Positions 32,980 to 45,599 of a stretch of 64,000 nucleotides of DNA are shown in pieces. Under the pieces are notes generated by a model. The model was not told where the DNA came from, ran no database searches, and saw only the letters and a list, made by a program, of their open reading frames with translations. The stretch covers positions 67,904,754 to 67,968,753 of the forward strand of contig CP092875.1 in the NCBI GenBank assembly GCA_030710605.1, in the 5' to 3' direction. The position numbers and the translations under genes were made by a program. The stretch's first letter is position 1, and every line of letters starts with the position of its first letter. This DNA comes from Cordylochernes scorpioides (Eukaryota > Arthropoda > Arachnida > Pseudoscorpiones > Chernetidae).

Positions 32980-34399
32980 CACTGCGTGACATTGAAAATG
33001 GAACACCAAGAAATAGTGGCCAGAAAGTGATGAAACTCGGCAGACAGAGAGAGACAGGGACTAACAATAAGTGATCTTTATTTCAAAATGGTAGTCATAA
33101 TACAGAGCGAGAACGGCGTCGGCTTAGTAGCAAGTAGGACCACCGCGGACGGCGATGCACGCAGCAACACGTCTAGGTAGAGAGTCAATCAGAGTACGGA
33201 TGGCGTCCTGAGGGATGGCTCTCCATTCCCTCTCAACCATTTGCCACAGTTCGTCTTCTGAACGCGGCTGTGGCAAGGCATGCAAACGGCATCCAATGAT
33301 GTCCCAGACGTGCTCGATTGGTGAGAGATCAGGAGAGTACGGTGGCCAGGGAAGCATCTGTACATCTTGCAGAGCTTGTTGGCTAATGCGAGCAGTGTGC
33401 GGTCGGGCGTTATTCTGCTAATAAAGTGCCTTGGGTACCCCCTGAAGGTAGGGGAGTGTCACCGGTCGCAGCACATCATCAACGTATCGTTGGGCCGTCA
33501 TGGTTTCCCTGAATACGAAGTAAAGGTGACCTGGAATCATACGCGATTGCGCCCCAAACCATGATTCCACGTTGTCGCACTGTGGGGCGTTCCACAATTG
33601 CTGCCGGATTGGACCTTTCTCCACGTCGACGCCACACGCGTACACGGCGACTATCACTGGACAAGCAGAAACGCGACTCATCTGAGAACACGACCCTGTG
33701 CCATTCCGTCATCCACATCGATCTAGCCCGGCACCATTCCAAACGTTGGCGCCTATTCGGTGGGGTCAATGACAGTCTTCTTAGCGGACGGCATGAGTGC
33801 AAGCCATTAGCAACCAATCGACGGGAAATGGTTCTGGTCGAGATGGAATGATCTAGGGTGTCTTGCACATGTTGCAGGATGGCGGTACAAGTGGCTTGTA
33901 GGGCCGCCACTGCTTGTCAAAGGATACGCCGATCCACACGTGCTGACGTCACTCTTGTTGCACCGACATTCCTATAAATTGCCACATTTCCTTGTTCCAA
34001 CCATCTTCTCCACAGTCGGTGCACCGTGGACGCACCAAGGTGTGTATCAGCTGCGATTTGACGTATGGACCAACCTGCCCTTTTCAGTCCGATCACCATG
34101 CCCCTCGTAAAAGCGTCTGTCTGCTTGAACTGCCTCCGTTTACGATGACCTAGCATTCTCTATTATTACACGTGTCTTTTGACACAAGAACAAAATTTCT
34201 ACAATGATTTTCCTTGAAGAAATAACGACACGAATACTGTCCTTTCTGCAAGTTCCTTCCCTTATATCTTACTCCATGTGCGCACGAGGGCCGCGCATTT
34301 TACATCTTTTGCATAACTCGGTTAGGCGCTTCTACCCTGAAATTTGCATAATTTTCTGGCCACTATTTCTTGGTGTTCCATTTTCAATGTCACGCAGTG
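32980..34399 (-). mobile_element. Tc1-like element B (1420 bp)
   Basis: Perfect 47-base inverted ends beginning CACTGCGTGACATTGAAAAT. TA duplications at 32978-32979 and 34400-34401. The unoccupied site in unit 1 is at about 5350 (TTCCATATATATTTCGG). It is more GC-rich than its surroundings. Confidence 0.95.
33124..34156 (-). pseudogene. Tc1-like B transposase, catalytic residue lost
   Basis: Starts MLGHRKRRQFKQTDAFTRGM at 34156. The helix-turn-helix region (WSIRQIAADTHLGASTVHRL) ends at a TGA (33917). The catalytic core holds VVFSDESRFCLSSDSRRV and WPPYSPDLSPIEHVWDIIG (DD34E type). A frameshift near 33480 and a TAG near 33418 follow. The second catalytic motif, normally QQDNARPH, reads QNNARPH (about 33410), so an aspartate has become asparagine. 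The end is AVRGGPTCY at 33124. Transposition by this protein is not possible. Confidence 0.92.
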
Positions 34400-34401
34400 T
34401 A

Positions 34402-36213
34402 TATTTCGGCCGTGGAATCAGCCTAGCCACTTTGACAAATAAACATATCTTTGGAAATTTCTGAAGATTTCATGAATCCTTCAAGAATATTTTGAAATAG
34501 AGGATTAGCTTGAAACCATTAACTTGTTCACCTCTTGTTTTCATTCGCTGCGTTTTTTAAAAACCATTTATTTGTTAATTTTCTTTTCTATTTTGTAAAT
34601 ATTCACTCGGAGAGAACCTGGGCGTTGCTTCAGCCATTAAGGTAGAATTATATATATGGGTATCATATTCTTTGGTAAATTATAATTTCGTATTTCTCAT
34701 GAACTTTGCTACTATACAAATTTCAAACGCATTTGATTATTAAATAGGCTAAATGTGTACAAAAACACAGTTAGTACAAATAGCTTCAAACAATTTTACG
34801 ACCCTTTATTAGATGTGTATTTGATATTATATATAAATGTCCCTTCTAATAACTAGCTTTGTTTTTAGATTGGCTGCTCCTGATCTTCTCCTCCAGAGTG
34901 AAAGTGCAGCTCTTGAAGAGGAAGCTTGCCTAACTGCGGTAATACAGAATTTACCTTTTTTCATTTTAACTAGATCAATTGTGTGCTTGAAAATGTCGAT
35001 TTTCAAAGGATTATCATATTGCTAGAGTTGGGTTCAGTCAAATATTCCGTGCTAATGATATAAATTCCGAAGAAATCTAAACAGAGAGACAAATACTTCT
35101 AATTACCAAAGGTTTTCCTTTTCTTTTGGAGCTAGTTATAATTTTACATTTTAGCAATGAATTTTTGAAAGGAATCAATTTCTTCCATTATATGAATGAA
35201 TGTAAAAAATTATGGAGACAAGGCAAGGTTTTACACCATTCAAATACTTTAGGGATTACATTATCTTGAAATCCACAGCATCATTCACAAGGATGTGAAA
35301 TTGTAAAATATCCTTTTGAATTTGATGACCACATAACACTGGTAGAATATTGATTGTGTAGGTTATACATCAAACCATGGTTAAAATACAAGTTGTTGTT
35401 GTAGCCCTTTGACTTATATGGCCCCAAAATTCGTTTTGAAGAAGCCTTATTATTTTGGCGCCATTTGGTGGACCTTGGACGCTTACCTTCAGGTTAAACC
35501 TCTGCTTTTCATATAGAGGGAAAAGGTACAAAAATACCTTTTAAACTGTGCAGCAGTATTGTGATGACTATGGAAATATGGTGCAAATATGATCAAGTTG
35601 AAAGAGTCATTTCAGCTCGAACTGCTATCAATGGATAATGTTGAAATCCTATGTCATGATCAGGAAGGGAGTGCAGGGGGAGTCAGTAGAATAGTATACT
35701 TAGAAACTCTCCTTTTTGAGGGTGTGGTCTCTACTCTGGAGGGGCGTGGGAGGAAGCCCTCCAGGAGGGGGGTGGGGTTGTATACCACCTCTTTCGCGAC
35801 TCCCTTCCTGGATAAATAGCCTCTTAAGCCTTTTTTGAGAACCAAATGCTATTATTTCTTTCTATAATTACATAACACAGGACATACAGAGAAAGTGAGC
35901 CTCATAGCCTCAGAGGACTAGTCTGTGGCCTCCCCCTTGAACCCATAGATCCTTTGGCCTGACTTGTGACCTTTCCGTGGGCCCTATTGATTCGGTGGAC
36001 TGGGACGTGTGCTGACTCTAAGCTGGCCATGATTTTCATCAACAGCATGCCAACTGCTTGCTCTACTTTATCTTGTGGTATCCCAACATTTACGATGGGA
36101 CTCTGAATAAATTTACCTAATGAAGTACTGAACAAATTCGAGGGTTAAACCTTTTTTGTTGATTTAATTCTATCCCTATATAAATTAAACTAATTTTAGA
36201 GGTTCAATTGATA
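34402..36213 (+). other. Conserved block with GC-rich island, unit 2 copy
   Basis: Collinear with 5351-7161. The 62-codon frame is at 34837-35025, open here too. A 77-codon minus-strand frame (35902-36135; IQSPIVNVGIPQDKVEQAVG) is open here, while unit 1 differs. Product not recognised. Confidence 0.5.
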
Positions 36214-36357
36214 CAGATTGGCCAATAAGTCCTGAACCCTTTTATTTTTGTTAAAAATTGAAAGGCAAACTAGATTAAAATAATTTTAGTTTTAATTTTA
36301 GTTTGCCTTTAAATTTTAATAAAAAATAAAAAGTTTCAGGTCTTATGGTCCAACCTG
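36214..36357. mobile_element. 144-bp MITE, unit 2 copy
   Basis: Equivalent of 7162-7305, same length, same ends and TA flanks. Confidence 0.8.
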
Positions 36358-36401
36358 TATATTTGATTTAAATATAAATAAATATTTATAAATTTACTCC
36401 C

Positions 36402-36577
36402 AATGCGCTTCTTTTAAATATCATCAAATTTTATCTCTACAGACCTAACTGCAATGATATGAGCTATTGAATGAGAGGGCTTGGCTCATCAGTAGTGAAC
36501 CCTCTCATTCAATAACTCATATCATTGCAGTAAGGTCTGTAGAGATAATATTTGATGATATTTAAAAGAAGCGCATT
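36402..36577. mobile_element. 176-bp hairpin MITE, unit 2 copy
   Basis: Equivalent of 7350-7525, same length. The arms pair slightly better here (ATTGCAGTAAGGTC against the left arm). Confidence 0.75.
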
Positions 36578-36638
36578 GCCAGTAAATTTATTTGTGTAAA
36601 TTTTAACGATAGATGGCATTTAAATTTAATTTACTAAT

Positions 36639-37142
36639 AAATGAATATCTTCAACTTTTTATATTTTTCCAGCGTTTCCAACCACTTTTATATTTTACCC
36701 CTCTGTCCAGATATATTTAAATTTTATTCATTAATATTGAATTATTTTTTATTATTTATTGAGTATGGAGTACACGCTCCACGCTCTTTAAAATATTAGT
36801 CTACTCAGAATTTAAATACAAAGTAAACACAATTAAAAATAATTAATTAAAAGGGCATATATTAGATCAAAATATATGCCTTTTTAATTAAATATTTATT
36901 AAGGGATAGCTTTATTTTCGGAACAATAGCAAATATATTTATATAAAAAGAACATACCTCGATATGTTAAAGAAAAAAATGTTTTTTTTCTTTAACGAAT
37001 CAAGATAGGCTTTTTTATATAAATATATAAATTTTTGATCGTTTTTTGACACGAAATAGCATATACCAGTAGAGTTTTCCTGAAGAGGGCAAGTGGCTGA
37101 AACGTTGAAAATTAAATATAAAAAGATTGGAGATATTCATTT
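36639..37142. mobile_element. PLE-like element with inverted ends, unit 2 copy
   Basis: Equivalent of 7588-8092, with the hammerhead-like motif at 37080-37107. Confidence 0.55.
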
Positions 37143-37239
37143 ATGATTCTAATTATATGACTCAACTACACAAATAGATTCTCCATAATATACATATTGG
37201 TTAAACTTCCTTAACCTTTCTGTATGTGAATATTGAGAC

Positions 37240-38180
37240 CCGTGTGATTCTGAAGTTGTCTGTCCCAATAACTACGTTACATTTTGGTGGTAGAAGCTGG
37301 GTATATTAGGGAAAACAGACTGAAGATCGCCGAGAAAACTTTGTGGCCATGGCTGCTATGATCGACATTTTTAGAGACTGGCTCAAGGGTTTCATCGCCG
37401 TTTCAAAGCCAAGAGTTTCCTCCAAGATGACCATGTCCCTATAGCCTTTCGTAGGTGTACAACATCGTTGATCTGAATAATCTGATTCTGCTCTTTGTTA
37501 GTTTTATTTCTACAAGTCTGCAAGATGTCAAAACTCCCGTCCGGCCACCAGACCTGCTGTCTTCCTTGCGCGGTCTCAAGTCTAAAGAGCCTTCCCTTGA
37601 AATGTTCGTATTTAAGGATGCTCAACGCGCGCTGCGCTCCTGGAGCCTCTACTAGCTTCTACTACAGGTCATCAACTTCCGGGTGGTGCACGAGGTAAAA
37701 AATGTCGTCCTGCGAATTCAACAATGACCCTCACACACATCCACAGCCTGTTCGCGGGGAGGAATCTGGATTCAGCTTTTCCTACAAATGTATTCTTCAA
37801 AGCTGAGGGCGTGATTGGACATTCCCTTCATTTGTGTGGCCTCCGCTTAATCTCCTCAGCCGACCTACGCCTCAATAACTTTTCCGGACACTACATGCCA
37901 CGACATCCTGAACAATCTGCCTCGAGGTCTGCCAACTATGCGATAGATCGTTTATGAACAGTATATGGAGTTGCCGCCAACTTCAACCATCCCAAGATGT
38001 TTACTTCTCACAAAGTGTTTCTGGAGGCCAACTGGTCGTTCTCATCGGTTTCGACTTCAAAAGAAGTTCACAAGATCCGCCTCTTGTAATGAAGAGATTT
38101 TAACCAATCTATCTCCCTGTATCTATATTATATATTATTTAACTTTTCTATCGAGGCTATTCTGTGAAATAAAATTATAA
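37240..38180 (+). mobile_element. Gypsy-like LTR fragment and downstream block, unit 2
   Basis: Equivalent of 8200-9130. LTR tail up to CTACGTTACA, then the TTTTGGTGGTAGAAGCTGGG site. Frames 37455-37655, 37724-37957 and 37965-38180 match those in unit 1 residue by residue with a few changes. The product is unrecognised. Confidence 0.5.
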
Positions 38181-38414
38181 TAAAACAATTATTTTTTTCA
38201 ATTTTATTTTGGTAGCAACTTATTTTATATTAGATATCACACAAACAATTTTTCATATTCAAAAACTATTTTTTAAAATGTTTTTTCAATAAAATGGATA
38301 TATTTATTAAAGTCTTCTTTGAATCCTTCTAGATATTAGTTTAAATATATAGAGATAGAATTAATTCAATAACACTTATTAAAATGTGAATTTATTATCA
38401 TTATTATTTCAATT

Positions 38415-39745
38415 CCATTTGACCCCCAAAACATTCTTGATATTGTGGTATGTTATTCCTTTTTGTTCTAGATCCCCAATATACCCTTGATATTGGAGAT
38501 TGTTTTTCATTTTTGCTCTATATCCCCAATATACTCTTGATATTGGGGGTTGTTATTCATTTTTGTTCTAGATCTCCAATATACTCTTGATATTGGAGTT
38601 TGTTACTCCTTTTTGGTCCAGATCTCCAATATAACTTCGATATTGGGGTTTGTTATTCCTTATTGTTCTAGATCTTCAATATAATCTTAATATTGGAGTT
38701 TGTTATTTCTTTTTGTTCTAGATCCCCAATATACCCATGATATTGTGGTTTGTTATTGCTTTTTGGACTAGATCTCCAATATACTCTTGATATTGAAGGT
38801 TGTTATTCCTTTTTGTTCTAGATCTCCAATATACTCTTGATTTTGGAGTTTGTTACTCCTTTTTGGTCTAGATCTCCAATATACCCTTGATATTGGGGTT
38901 TGTTTTTCCTTATTGTTCTAGATCTCCAATATAATCTTGGAGTTTGTTATTTCTTTTTGTTCTAGATCCCCAATATACCCTTAATATTTGGGGTTGTTAT
39001 TCCTTTTTGTTCTAGATCTCCAAAATACTCTTGATATTGGAGTTTGCTCTATATCCCCAATATACTCTTGATATTGGGGGTTGTTATTCATTTTTGTTCT
39101 AGATATAATTTACCCTTGATATTGTGGTTTGTTATTCTTTTTTTGGACTAGATCTCCAATATACTTTTGATATTGGAATTTGTTATTCCTTTTTGTCCGG
39201 ATCTCCAATATACTCTTGATATAGGGGTTTGTTATTCCTTTTTTGACTAGATCTCCAATATACTCTTAATATTGTGTTTTGTTATTCTTTTTGTTCTAGA
39301 TCTCCAATATACCCTTGATATTGTGGTTTGTTTTTCCTTTTTGGACTATATCTCCAATATACACTTGATATTGGAGTTTCTTATTCCTTTTTGGGGTCCA
39401 GATCTCCAATATACTCTTAATATTGGGGTTTGTTATTCCTTTTGTTCTAGATCCCCAATAAACCCTTGATATTGGGGTTCGTTATTCCTTTTTGTTCTAG
39501 ATCTCCAATATATTCTTGATATTGGAGTTTATTATTCCTTTTTGGTCCAGATTTCCAATTTCTCTTGATATTGGAATTTGTTATTCCGTTTTGTTCTATA
39601 TCTCCAATATAATCTTGATATTGGATTTTGTTATTACTTTTTGTTCTAGATCTTCAATATACTCTTGATATTGGAGTTTGTTATTCCTTTTTGTTCTAGA
39701 TCTCCAATATACTTCTGATATTGGAGTTTGTTATTCCTTTTTGTT
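38415..39745 (+). repeat. Palindromic 50-bp minisatellite B, unit 2
   Basis: About 26 copies of the same unit as at 9361-10915. Several variant copies occur in a different order or are missing, so copies were gained and lost after the macro-repeat duplicated. Confidence 0.9.
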
Positions 39746-40640
39746 AAGCTGAAATGCTTAATTTTTCAGAAAATATTTCTGAATTTCTTCTATTTCAAAC
39801 TCCAAATATCTTTCCTCTTCTCTCTCGGTTTCCTTTTTGCTCAGTCTTCTATCCATTTGTGTTTCTAGTAATGATGGTAAATTCACATTTTTATACACAC
39901 AGGGAGTAATTTTAAATTTATTTTTTTTATAATTATATTTGTTCAGTACTAAATCTCATTTTAATGATTCAGAGTCTCAACAACCAATGTAGGGTATACC
40001 CTGAGATAAGGTAGAGCTGGCACTTGGCATGTTGTTGTTTTAATGGCTGGCTGAAGGGTTGGCTACTGACTAGGCTACTGGATCGCGGGCCTCGGGTTAG
40101 GTCATAGGCTAGGCAATTGGGTCTATGTGGTTCAGGGGATGGCCACAGACTGGTCCACTGGATGGGGCTATGGGGCTGACTTGGATTGATAATCCAATCC
40201 TTTATCATAAAATACATTTCTGAAATCTACGAATATAATTGAACCACTATTTGCTGACTACGCGCCTATACTAGATATATATTTCTTGTTTAAAACTTTG
40301 TAATCATTACATTGTTTCGCTAAAAGTATATTTATGTAGTTGCCAAAAACCTTCACTAACAAATTGAAAAATATGATTTCTCTTGATAATGAAGGTCAAC
40401 GATGAAAAGAATAACCAACATATTAGCTCATTACTGTTAGAGAATATTTACGTAGTATTATATATCATTATTTTCACAGATATACAACTGTTATCCTGAT
40501 AAAATGAGAGAAAATGGAAAATATATTTTCATTTTAAAATCAAATCATCATTATTATCATCTACTAAGAGTATATTTATTCATGGTATTAATGTCAAAGT
40601 CATATCTTATATAAAATTTTAAAGTTGACGAATAAATATG
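39746..40640 (+). other. Segment with GC-rich island, unit 2 copy
   Basis: Collinear with 10916-11770. The island lies at about 39970-40190. There is a short local insertion near 40370-40405 (TGATTTCTCTTGATAATGAA) that is absent from unit 1. No gene recognised. Confidence 0.5.
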
Positions 40641-40995
40641 TAAATTGAACAAATAACATCTGTAATGAGGTGGTTTAATTTGTTCTCTCTATAGTCGAAC
40701 TATACCAAAATCATCTTCTATCAAAGTTGTTTGCCAAAAGTTGGAATTATTATTTCCATAATATCAAAATCATCTGCTTTGAGATGGTTGTCTAAAGTTA
40801 ATTTAGAGTTGAATTATACCAAGATCATCTGATTTGAGGTGGTCGCCATGTTGAAATTTATATTTGAATTATATAAAAATCATCTGCTTTGAGATGGTGC
40901 TTAATGGTAATTTACAGTTGATTTATTCCAAGATCACCTGCTATGAGGTGGTCACCTTAGTCATATTTTATATTTGATTCACTCCAAGACCATCA
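40641..40995 (+). repeat. 57-bp minisatellite C, unit 2
   Basis: Same six-unit array as at 11771-12140, with copy order preserved, so it was fixed before the macro-repeat duplicated. Confidence 0.8.
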
Positions 40996-41607
40996 GAAGA
41001 ACTGTTCCTATGTTCAATTCAACATGTGATCCAAAATGAGGGATCTCTTCTCTAAAACTGCTTCATAGTATCAACAGATATGCTTATTATTAATCAACTT
41101 CTATAAATTAATGAAAATATCATATGTATTATCAAGAGAATATAGTTGTATACCATATTGTTTTTATATTGTTAAATTATAAAAGATCTCAAAGTCTTGA
41201 AATATATTTTATTAACTTCCAAACTAATTAATTCATTCAAATTAATGAGTTTGAAGAATTTATGAACTTTGCCTAAATAGATGCCTATTCTCGACTGAAA
41301 CAAACTCATACTTTGAAATAATTAATTAACAATAATTCAATTACGTTTTCTTCTAAATGTGCCTAATATAATTTTCTAATTTAGATTTCTTAAAGGCCTA
41401 TCATTAATATTGTAAAAATAATTTGGTGGAATATTATTTCTTTCTGAATATCATATTGATGTATTTTTAATTTCAAGAAATATTCATTAAAATATATCTA
41501 CAAACATACCATGTTGATCTAATATTAATTTCTAATATATTTTTACCAATGCAACTCTAAACTTTCATATTTTATTTATTTATTATATATATATATATAT
41601 TATTATG

Positions 41608-42045
41608 AAAAAACAATAGAAAAAAATAAAAGATAAGTGGGTCAGGTGTTGATATTAAAAATAAATAAGGCATCTCCTGACCACGAGCACATGTGCTTTT
41701 TAGATGGCAGAGCGCCATCTAGTGGAGCAAGAATAAACTAAACGTTTATTTAGCTTGCTCCGTGATATTTGGCAAACCCAATTTCTTGATAAATCAAGAA
41801 AAGTCATCCACGAACGCGTTTCGCGCTGTTGTAGCTCGTCAGCGTTGAGTAGACTGTAACCACTGCGACCAAAAATATTTTTGGAACCAATGCCTACTTG
41901 AGAAATCAAGAAATGGGTATTTAAAGCCAAATTTGCGTAAAGACGCTTAACAAATAAAAAAAAACAATAGAAAAATATAAAAGATAAGTGGGTCAGGTGT
42001 TGATATTAAAAATAAATAAGGCATCTCCTGACCACGAGCACATGT
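41608..42045 (-). mobile_element. 351-bp head-to-tail element with hammerhead-like motif
   Basis: A segment of about 87 bases (GGGTCAGGTGTTGATATTAA ... GACCACGAGCACATGT) occurs at 41608-41694 and again at 41959-42045, offset 351 bases. The stretch is therefore 1.25 copies of one 351-base unit. Between the direct repeats lie two hairpins (AGATGGC/GCCATCT at 41702-41720; AATAAAC/GTTTATT at 41731-41750) and, on the minus strand, CTGACGA...GAAAC (about 41841-41817). Unit 1 has no such sequence near 12705; TA-rich sequence flanks it on both sides. There is no reading frame. It fits a retrozyme or a Penelope-like terminal repeat pair. Confidence 0.6.
41817..41841 (-). ncRNA. Hammerhead-like motif inside the 351-bp element
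   Basis: On the minus strand: AACG, CTGACGA, GCTACAACAGCGC, GAAAC, GCGTTCG. CUGANGA and GAAA are intact. The bases outside (AACGC and GCGTT) are complementary. Stem II is weak (GCT/AGC with two extra bases). A cleavage triplet of the GUH type is not obvious next to GAAAC. Confidence 0.4.
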
Positions 42046-43500
42046 TATTATTATATATTATTATTATTCATATATTTCAACAACAGTTACTTCCTATCAC
42101 CACTACTTTGAACTAATCTTTTTTTGTGTGTTTTATAGATGTTTTAACCAGTCTGCTCTAAATTATACATTTCCTCACTTCTATCCTACAAAATAAAAAT
42201 AAAAAACGGTTTGGCAATCAATAAATAATTTTCAAACTCACTCATGCTGTGTCACTGTTCATTATAATATTCATTCATCAGTTGGAGAAATGATAGAAAA
42301 CATAGATGACACCCCATCTTACAATAATATTCACAATACCCTTTGTATATATTCGAACATTCTAAATATTTAATAACAGGAAAAACAATATTTTACATTT
42401 CAGATCAATATATATATTTTTTTTTCAAATTGAATTTCAATTTTTCCATAGATTACCTTAAGAAACCTTTTACCAGATGACCGCATTTTTGTTAAATTCT
42501 TATTATTTCATAGTTGCCTTATGAATATTAAAAATTCTTAGTCCGCTCTGAACTGACGATGGCCTTAACATTAAACTATGGGCTCCAGATGAAGCGTTTT
42601 GAATTTGACAAAGCTGATGTGGTATCGGTTTGTCACGAGATAAATCTGCTAGTTTGAAGATACAGTCAATGGATTTTACAATTTTTGCATCAATATCAAT
42701 AGGTGATATAGCTAATTCATTTTTATAAAATAATCCTCTCGACAAATACATTATCAATATTTGAAATTATTAATGTTTCCAAATTATATTGAGGTGATGT
42801 AAAATATTCTGAAGATAAAAAATGGCCAAGGTAATTATTTATCAAGGGACTCTAAGGACGGGAATGTTATTGCTATCTCTATTTTGGAATTAGGATCTTT
42901 TGTATTTGACTATGGACCAGCACCTTGACAGTAGATTTTCTTGACCATCAAATCACGTATTAAAATTGGAAGATGATTGTATATTTAGGTAAGCAAAGCG
43001 GGAAATCTTATTTTAAACAATGTATTTTACAAATGAACATTTCATATGGTATTCTTTCCTTAAAATTGGAACCATAAATTCACATTTTTCACTTTCCTTC
43101 ATACATTTTTGATAGATACAAACACTTGCTCTCTCCCTCTCATGACTCCTGTTTTCATCGTATGAAATTGAAACTTTGTACTATATTGTTCAAGACCCTA
43201 GCCGAAGCCATGGTATAAAGGTTGGCAATTTGTTAAATTAACAAAATTGATGTTGTAGCTCATTATTTATCACCACCATTATGTTTAATAGTAGGTGATA
43301 AACAAAATGCACTATTTTAATGATTATTTAATGGGAGAGATTTTTATTATGATAACATATTAATAATATAAATTCCCCATTATAGACAAACTTAAAGGAA
43401 GTTATACCTTTTAGCATGTATATCGGGATTATGGCCTTAGCTATTAAAGATATTTGATACAGAATGAATTTTATTGAATACGCACGAAATAACCAAATGT
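42046..43500 (+). other. AT-rich spacer, unit 2
   Basis: Collinear with 12720-13411, 14701-15173 and 15851-15960 of unit 1, and carries the unoccupied sites of the mariner (about 42798) and the miniature LTR element (about 43350). No gene. Confidence 0.65.
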
Positions 43501-44480
43501 GAACAATATTTCCTTTGGAGATGATCACCAACTTATCAGGGAGCTGTTTGAGTCTAAAGCCTTCATTTAGAAGAACAAAGTTTCGCTGCTGCTAGTAATC
43601 CATGTCTTTACGTCGAAAGTCACGACCTCATGTTTAAGAGAAACCATCTTGCATTAGGGCGAAGTACCGCGACGAAGTACTTATTACATATAGAAATCGG
43701 GAAATTCCAAATCGCTAACTTCTCCGCCCGTTTCCTATAAAGAAAGGTTTTCAGAAGAGTGGCCCCAATGGTGAGGCCCTCTTCAACTAGGCGCTCCACC
43801 AGAATTAGCCGAATAGCCCAAACAAAGGCTGATCTGACATCTTCATTATTTGTAATACCGATGATTTTCCAAGCATTTCCCCCAGGGCCTTAGTGTCGTC
43901 CACCGAGGATAGATAGAGCCTCTACTCCACAAAGCAGAACTGGTCAAAGGTGGCTGCAGCTGACCTGGAATTACTCAGGGCCTGCTACTGTTTTCTGTAT
44001 TGCAGCTCTGTAACAGCATACCTCTTTGGTGGTTAAGATGGCTTGGCTGCCCTGTCGTGGGTGGTGTTGATTTGGTGAGATGTGCCAGGCTGAGGCCTAC
44101 GAGCCTGTTAATACGAAGACGAGATATTTTTATTTTTCCTTTTGCGTTTCATCTGATCATCTTATTCTGATTATTCTACTCCCATTATCTGAGCCCAATC
44201 CCGGTTTGTTGGGTGATAATTCAGATTTACTTCTATCAATTTGGTCGAATCCTCATAATTTCCATTAATTCTTGGTTCAGCTTAATCCAAAAATCAAATA
44301 TTTTCTGCTGATTTATTTGAAATACTATAGTATTCTGAACTTTTGATTACGCCATTATGTAAGGAATTTTTCCGGCTTTCTGCCGATACCTCAATGCATT
44401 GTAAATCTTTATCTTGATCAGCTTTTTCATCTGATAATCGTGGAACTCACGCGCCTCGTGGCCGCACGGTTAAGAGAGAA
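43501..44480 (+). other. Unit 2-specific segment of unknown origin
   Basis: Breaks collinearity with unit 1 at about 43500 and has near-balanced base composition. Minus-strand frames of moderate length occur around 43690-43870 (with SAFVWAIRLILVERLVEEGL), but stops interrupt them. I do not recognise a family. It may be the left part of the insertion that carries copia 2, or another decayed retroelement. Confidence 0.4.
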
Positions 44481-44509
44481 AGAGAGACAATCAACATAAA
44501 TTTATTTTT

Positions 44510-44640
44510 AATTAAAAAGGCATATATTGGGTCAAAATATCTTTTATTTTACCAATATTTCAGTTGGCTGAACGCCAACCTTTATCAAGGTGTTATAACA
44601 TTTTAAAGTGTGTCAACAACAAACTCAGCGCCACATAACG
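44510..44640 (-). mobile_element. PLE-like terminal fragment
   Basis: GGCATATATTGGGTCAAAAT and, on the minus strand, CTTGATAAAGGTTGGCGTTC then AGCCAACTGAAATATTGG. It matches the arms of the palindrome at 63478-63711. The hairpin GTTGGC/GCCAAC is intact, but the first core element is not CTGANGA. A short leftover of that family. Confidence 0.5.
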
Positions 44641-44859
44641 TAAACAGCATTTAGTTTTTAAAATATTTTGTTATATTCAATTTATTTACCCTCTGCCAAT
44701 ACAGTTCGTACTAAAAAGTAAATGAAAACGAGAAATTTACAATAATGTGATGACAATTATATAGATAATAATTAGATATATATATAATGTACAGTGAAAA
44801 TGTACATGAGATCTCTGCCACCGTTTCAGAATCTGATGGAAAATCGCCAGAGTCTTAAA

Positions 44860-45481
44860 CAATGGCTCTGAAGTAAAACCTGAAATAGAGGATATTGCAA
44901 AATTCTCTGAATGGAAAAAGAAAGATGCAAAATCCAAAATGCTGATAGCTACTGCTCTAGAGTTTAAATATCTTCAACAGATTGTTAATTGCCAGACTTC
45001 AGCAGAAATTTGGAAGAAATTATCAACAATATATGAACTGAAATCTGAAACAAACAAATATTTGCTGAAAAAAAGATTTTTCGAATATAAAATGAATCCA
45101 AATGATAACATTGCTTCTCACATTTCCAAAGTTGAAACTCAGGCACAACAAATGAAAGATCTAGGTGAGCCAATCTCTGATGTTGCCCTAATTACAAAGA
45201 TAATGTGCAGCTTGCCTGATAAATACAAGAATTTTATAACAGCGTGGGATTCAGTTTCATCAGAAGAAAATACTCTAGAAAACTTGACGGCAAGATTACT
45301 GAAAGAAGAAAGCTTACAGGATCATTGGGATTCTTCAGGAAATTTTAAACCAGATAATACCTTGATGACTTTTTTAAAGTTCAACAGAAATTCAACAGCT
45401 TCCAACAAACAACAGCAGCATCAACAATCCATTAAAGATAAAAAGAAGAACACACACTGTGGATATTGCAAGAAGAAATGA
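44860..45481 (+). pseudogene. Copia 2 gag (stop in the zinc knuckle)
   Basis: Capsid-like protein of the UBN2/copia type. Reading visible from about 44880 (KPEIEDIAKFSEWKKKD) through YLLKKRFFEYKMNPNDNIAS and the LPDKYKNFITAWDS motif. The zinc knuckle starts CGYCKKK and then hits a TGA at 45479-45481 where the histidine motif (HWWKECY) should continue, so the CCHC box is cut in two. The N-terminus is missing because of the 5' truncation. Confidence 0.85.
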
Positions 45482-45599
45482 CATTGGTGGAAAGAATGCT
45501 ATAAAAGTAAGTAAGAACAAAAAAGACAACAGCCAAGTTCTTCAGCCAGAGATGATAGCTGTGCTTTTTCAATTGAGACAAGTGCCTTCCTCGCTGAAA

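Noticed and set aside
33215-33851. Plus-strand frames in Tc1-like B
   Set aside because: Antisense to the DD34E transposase, whose motifs are on the minus strand.
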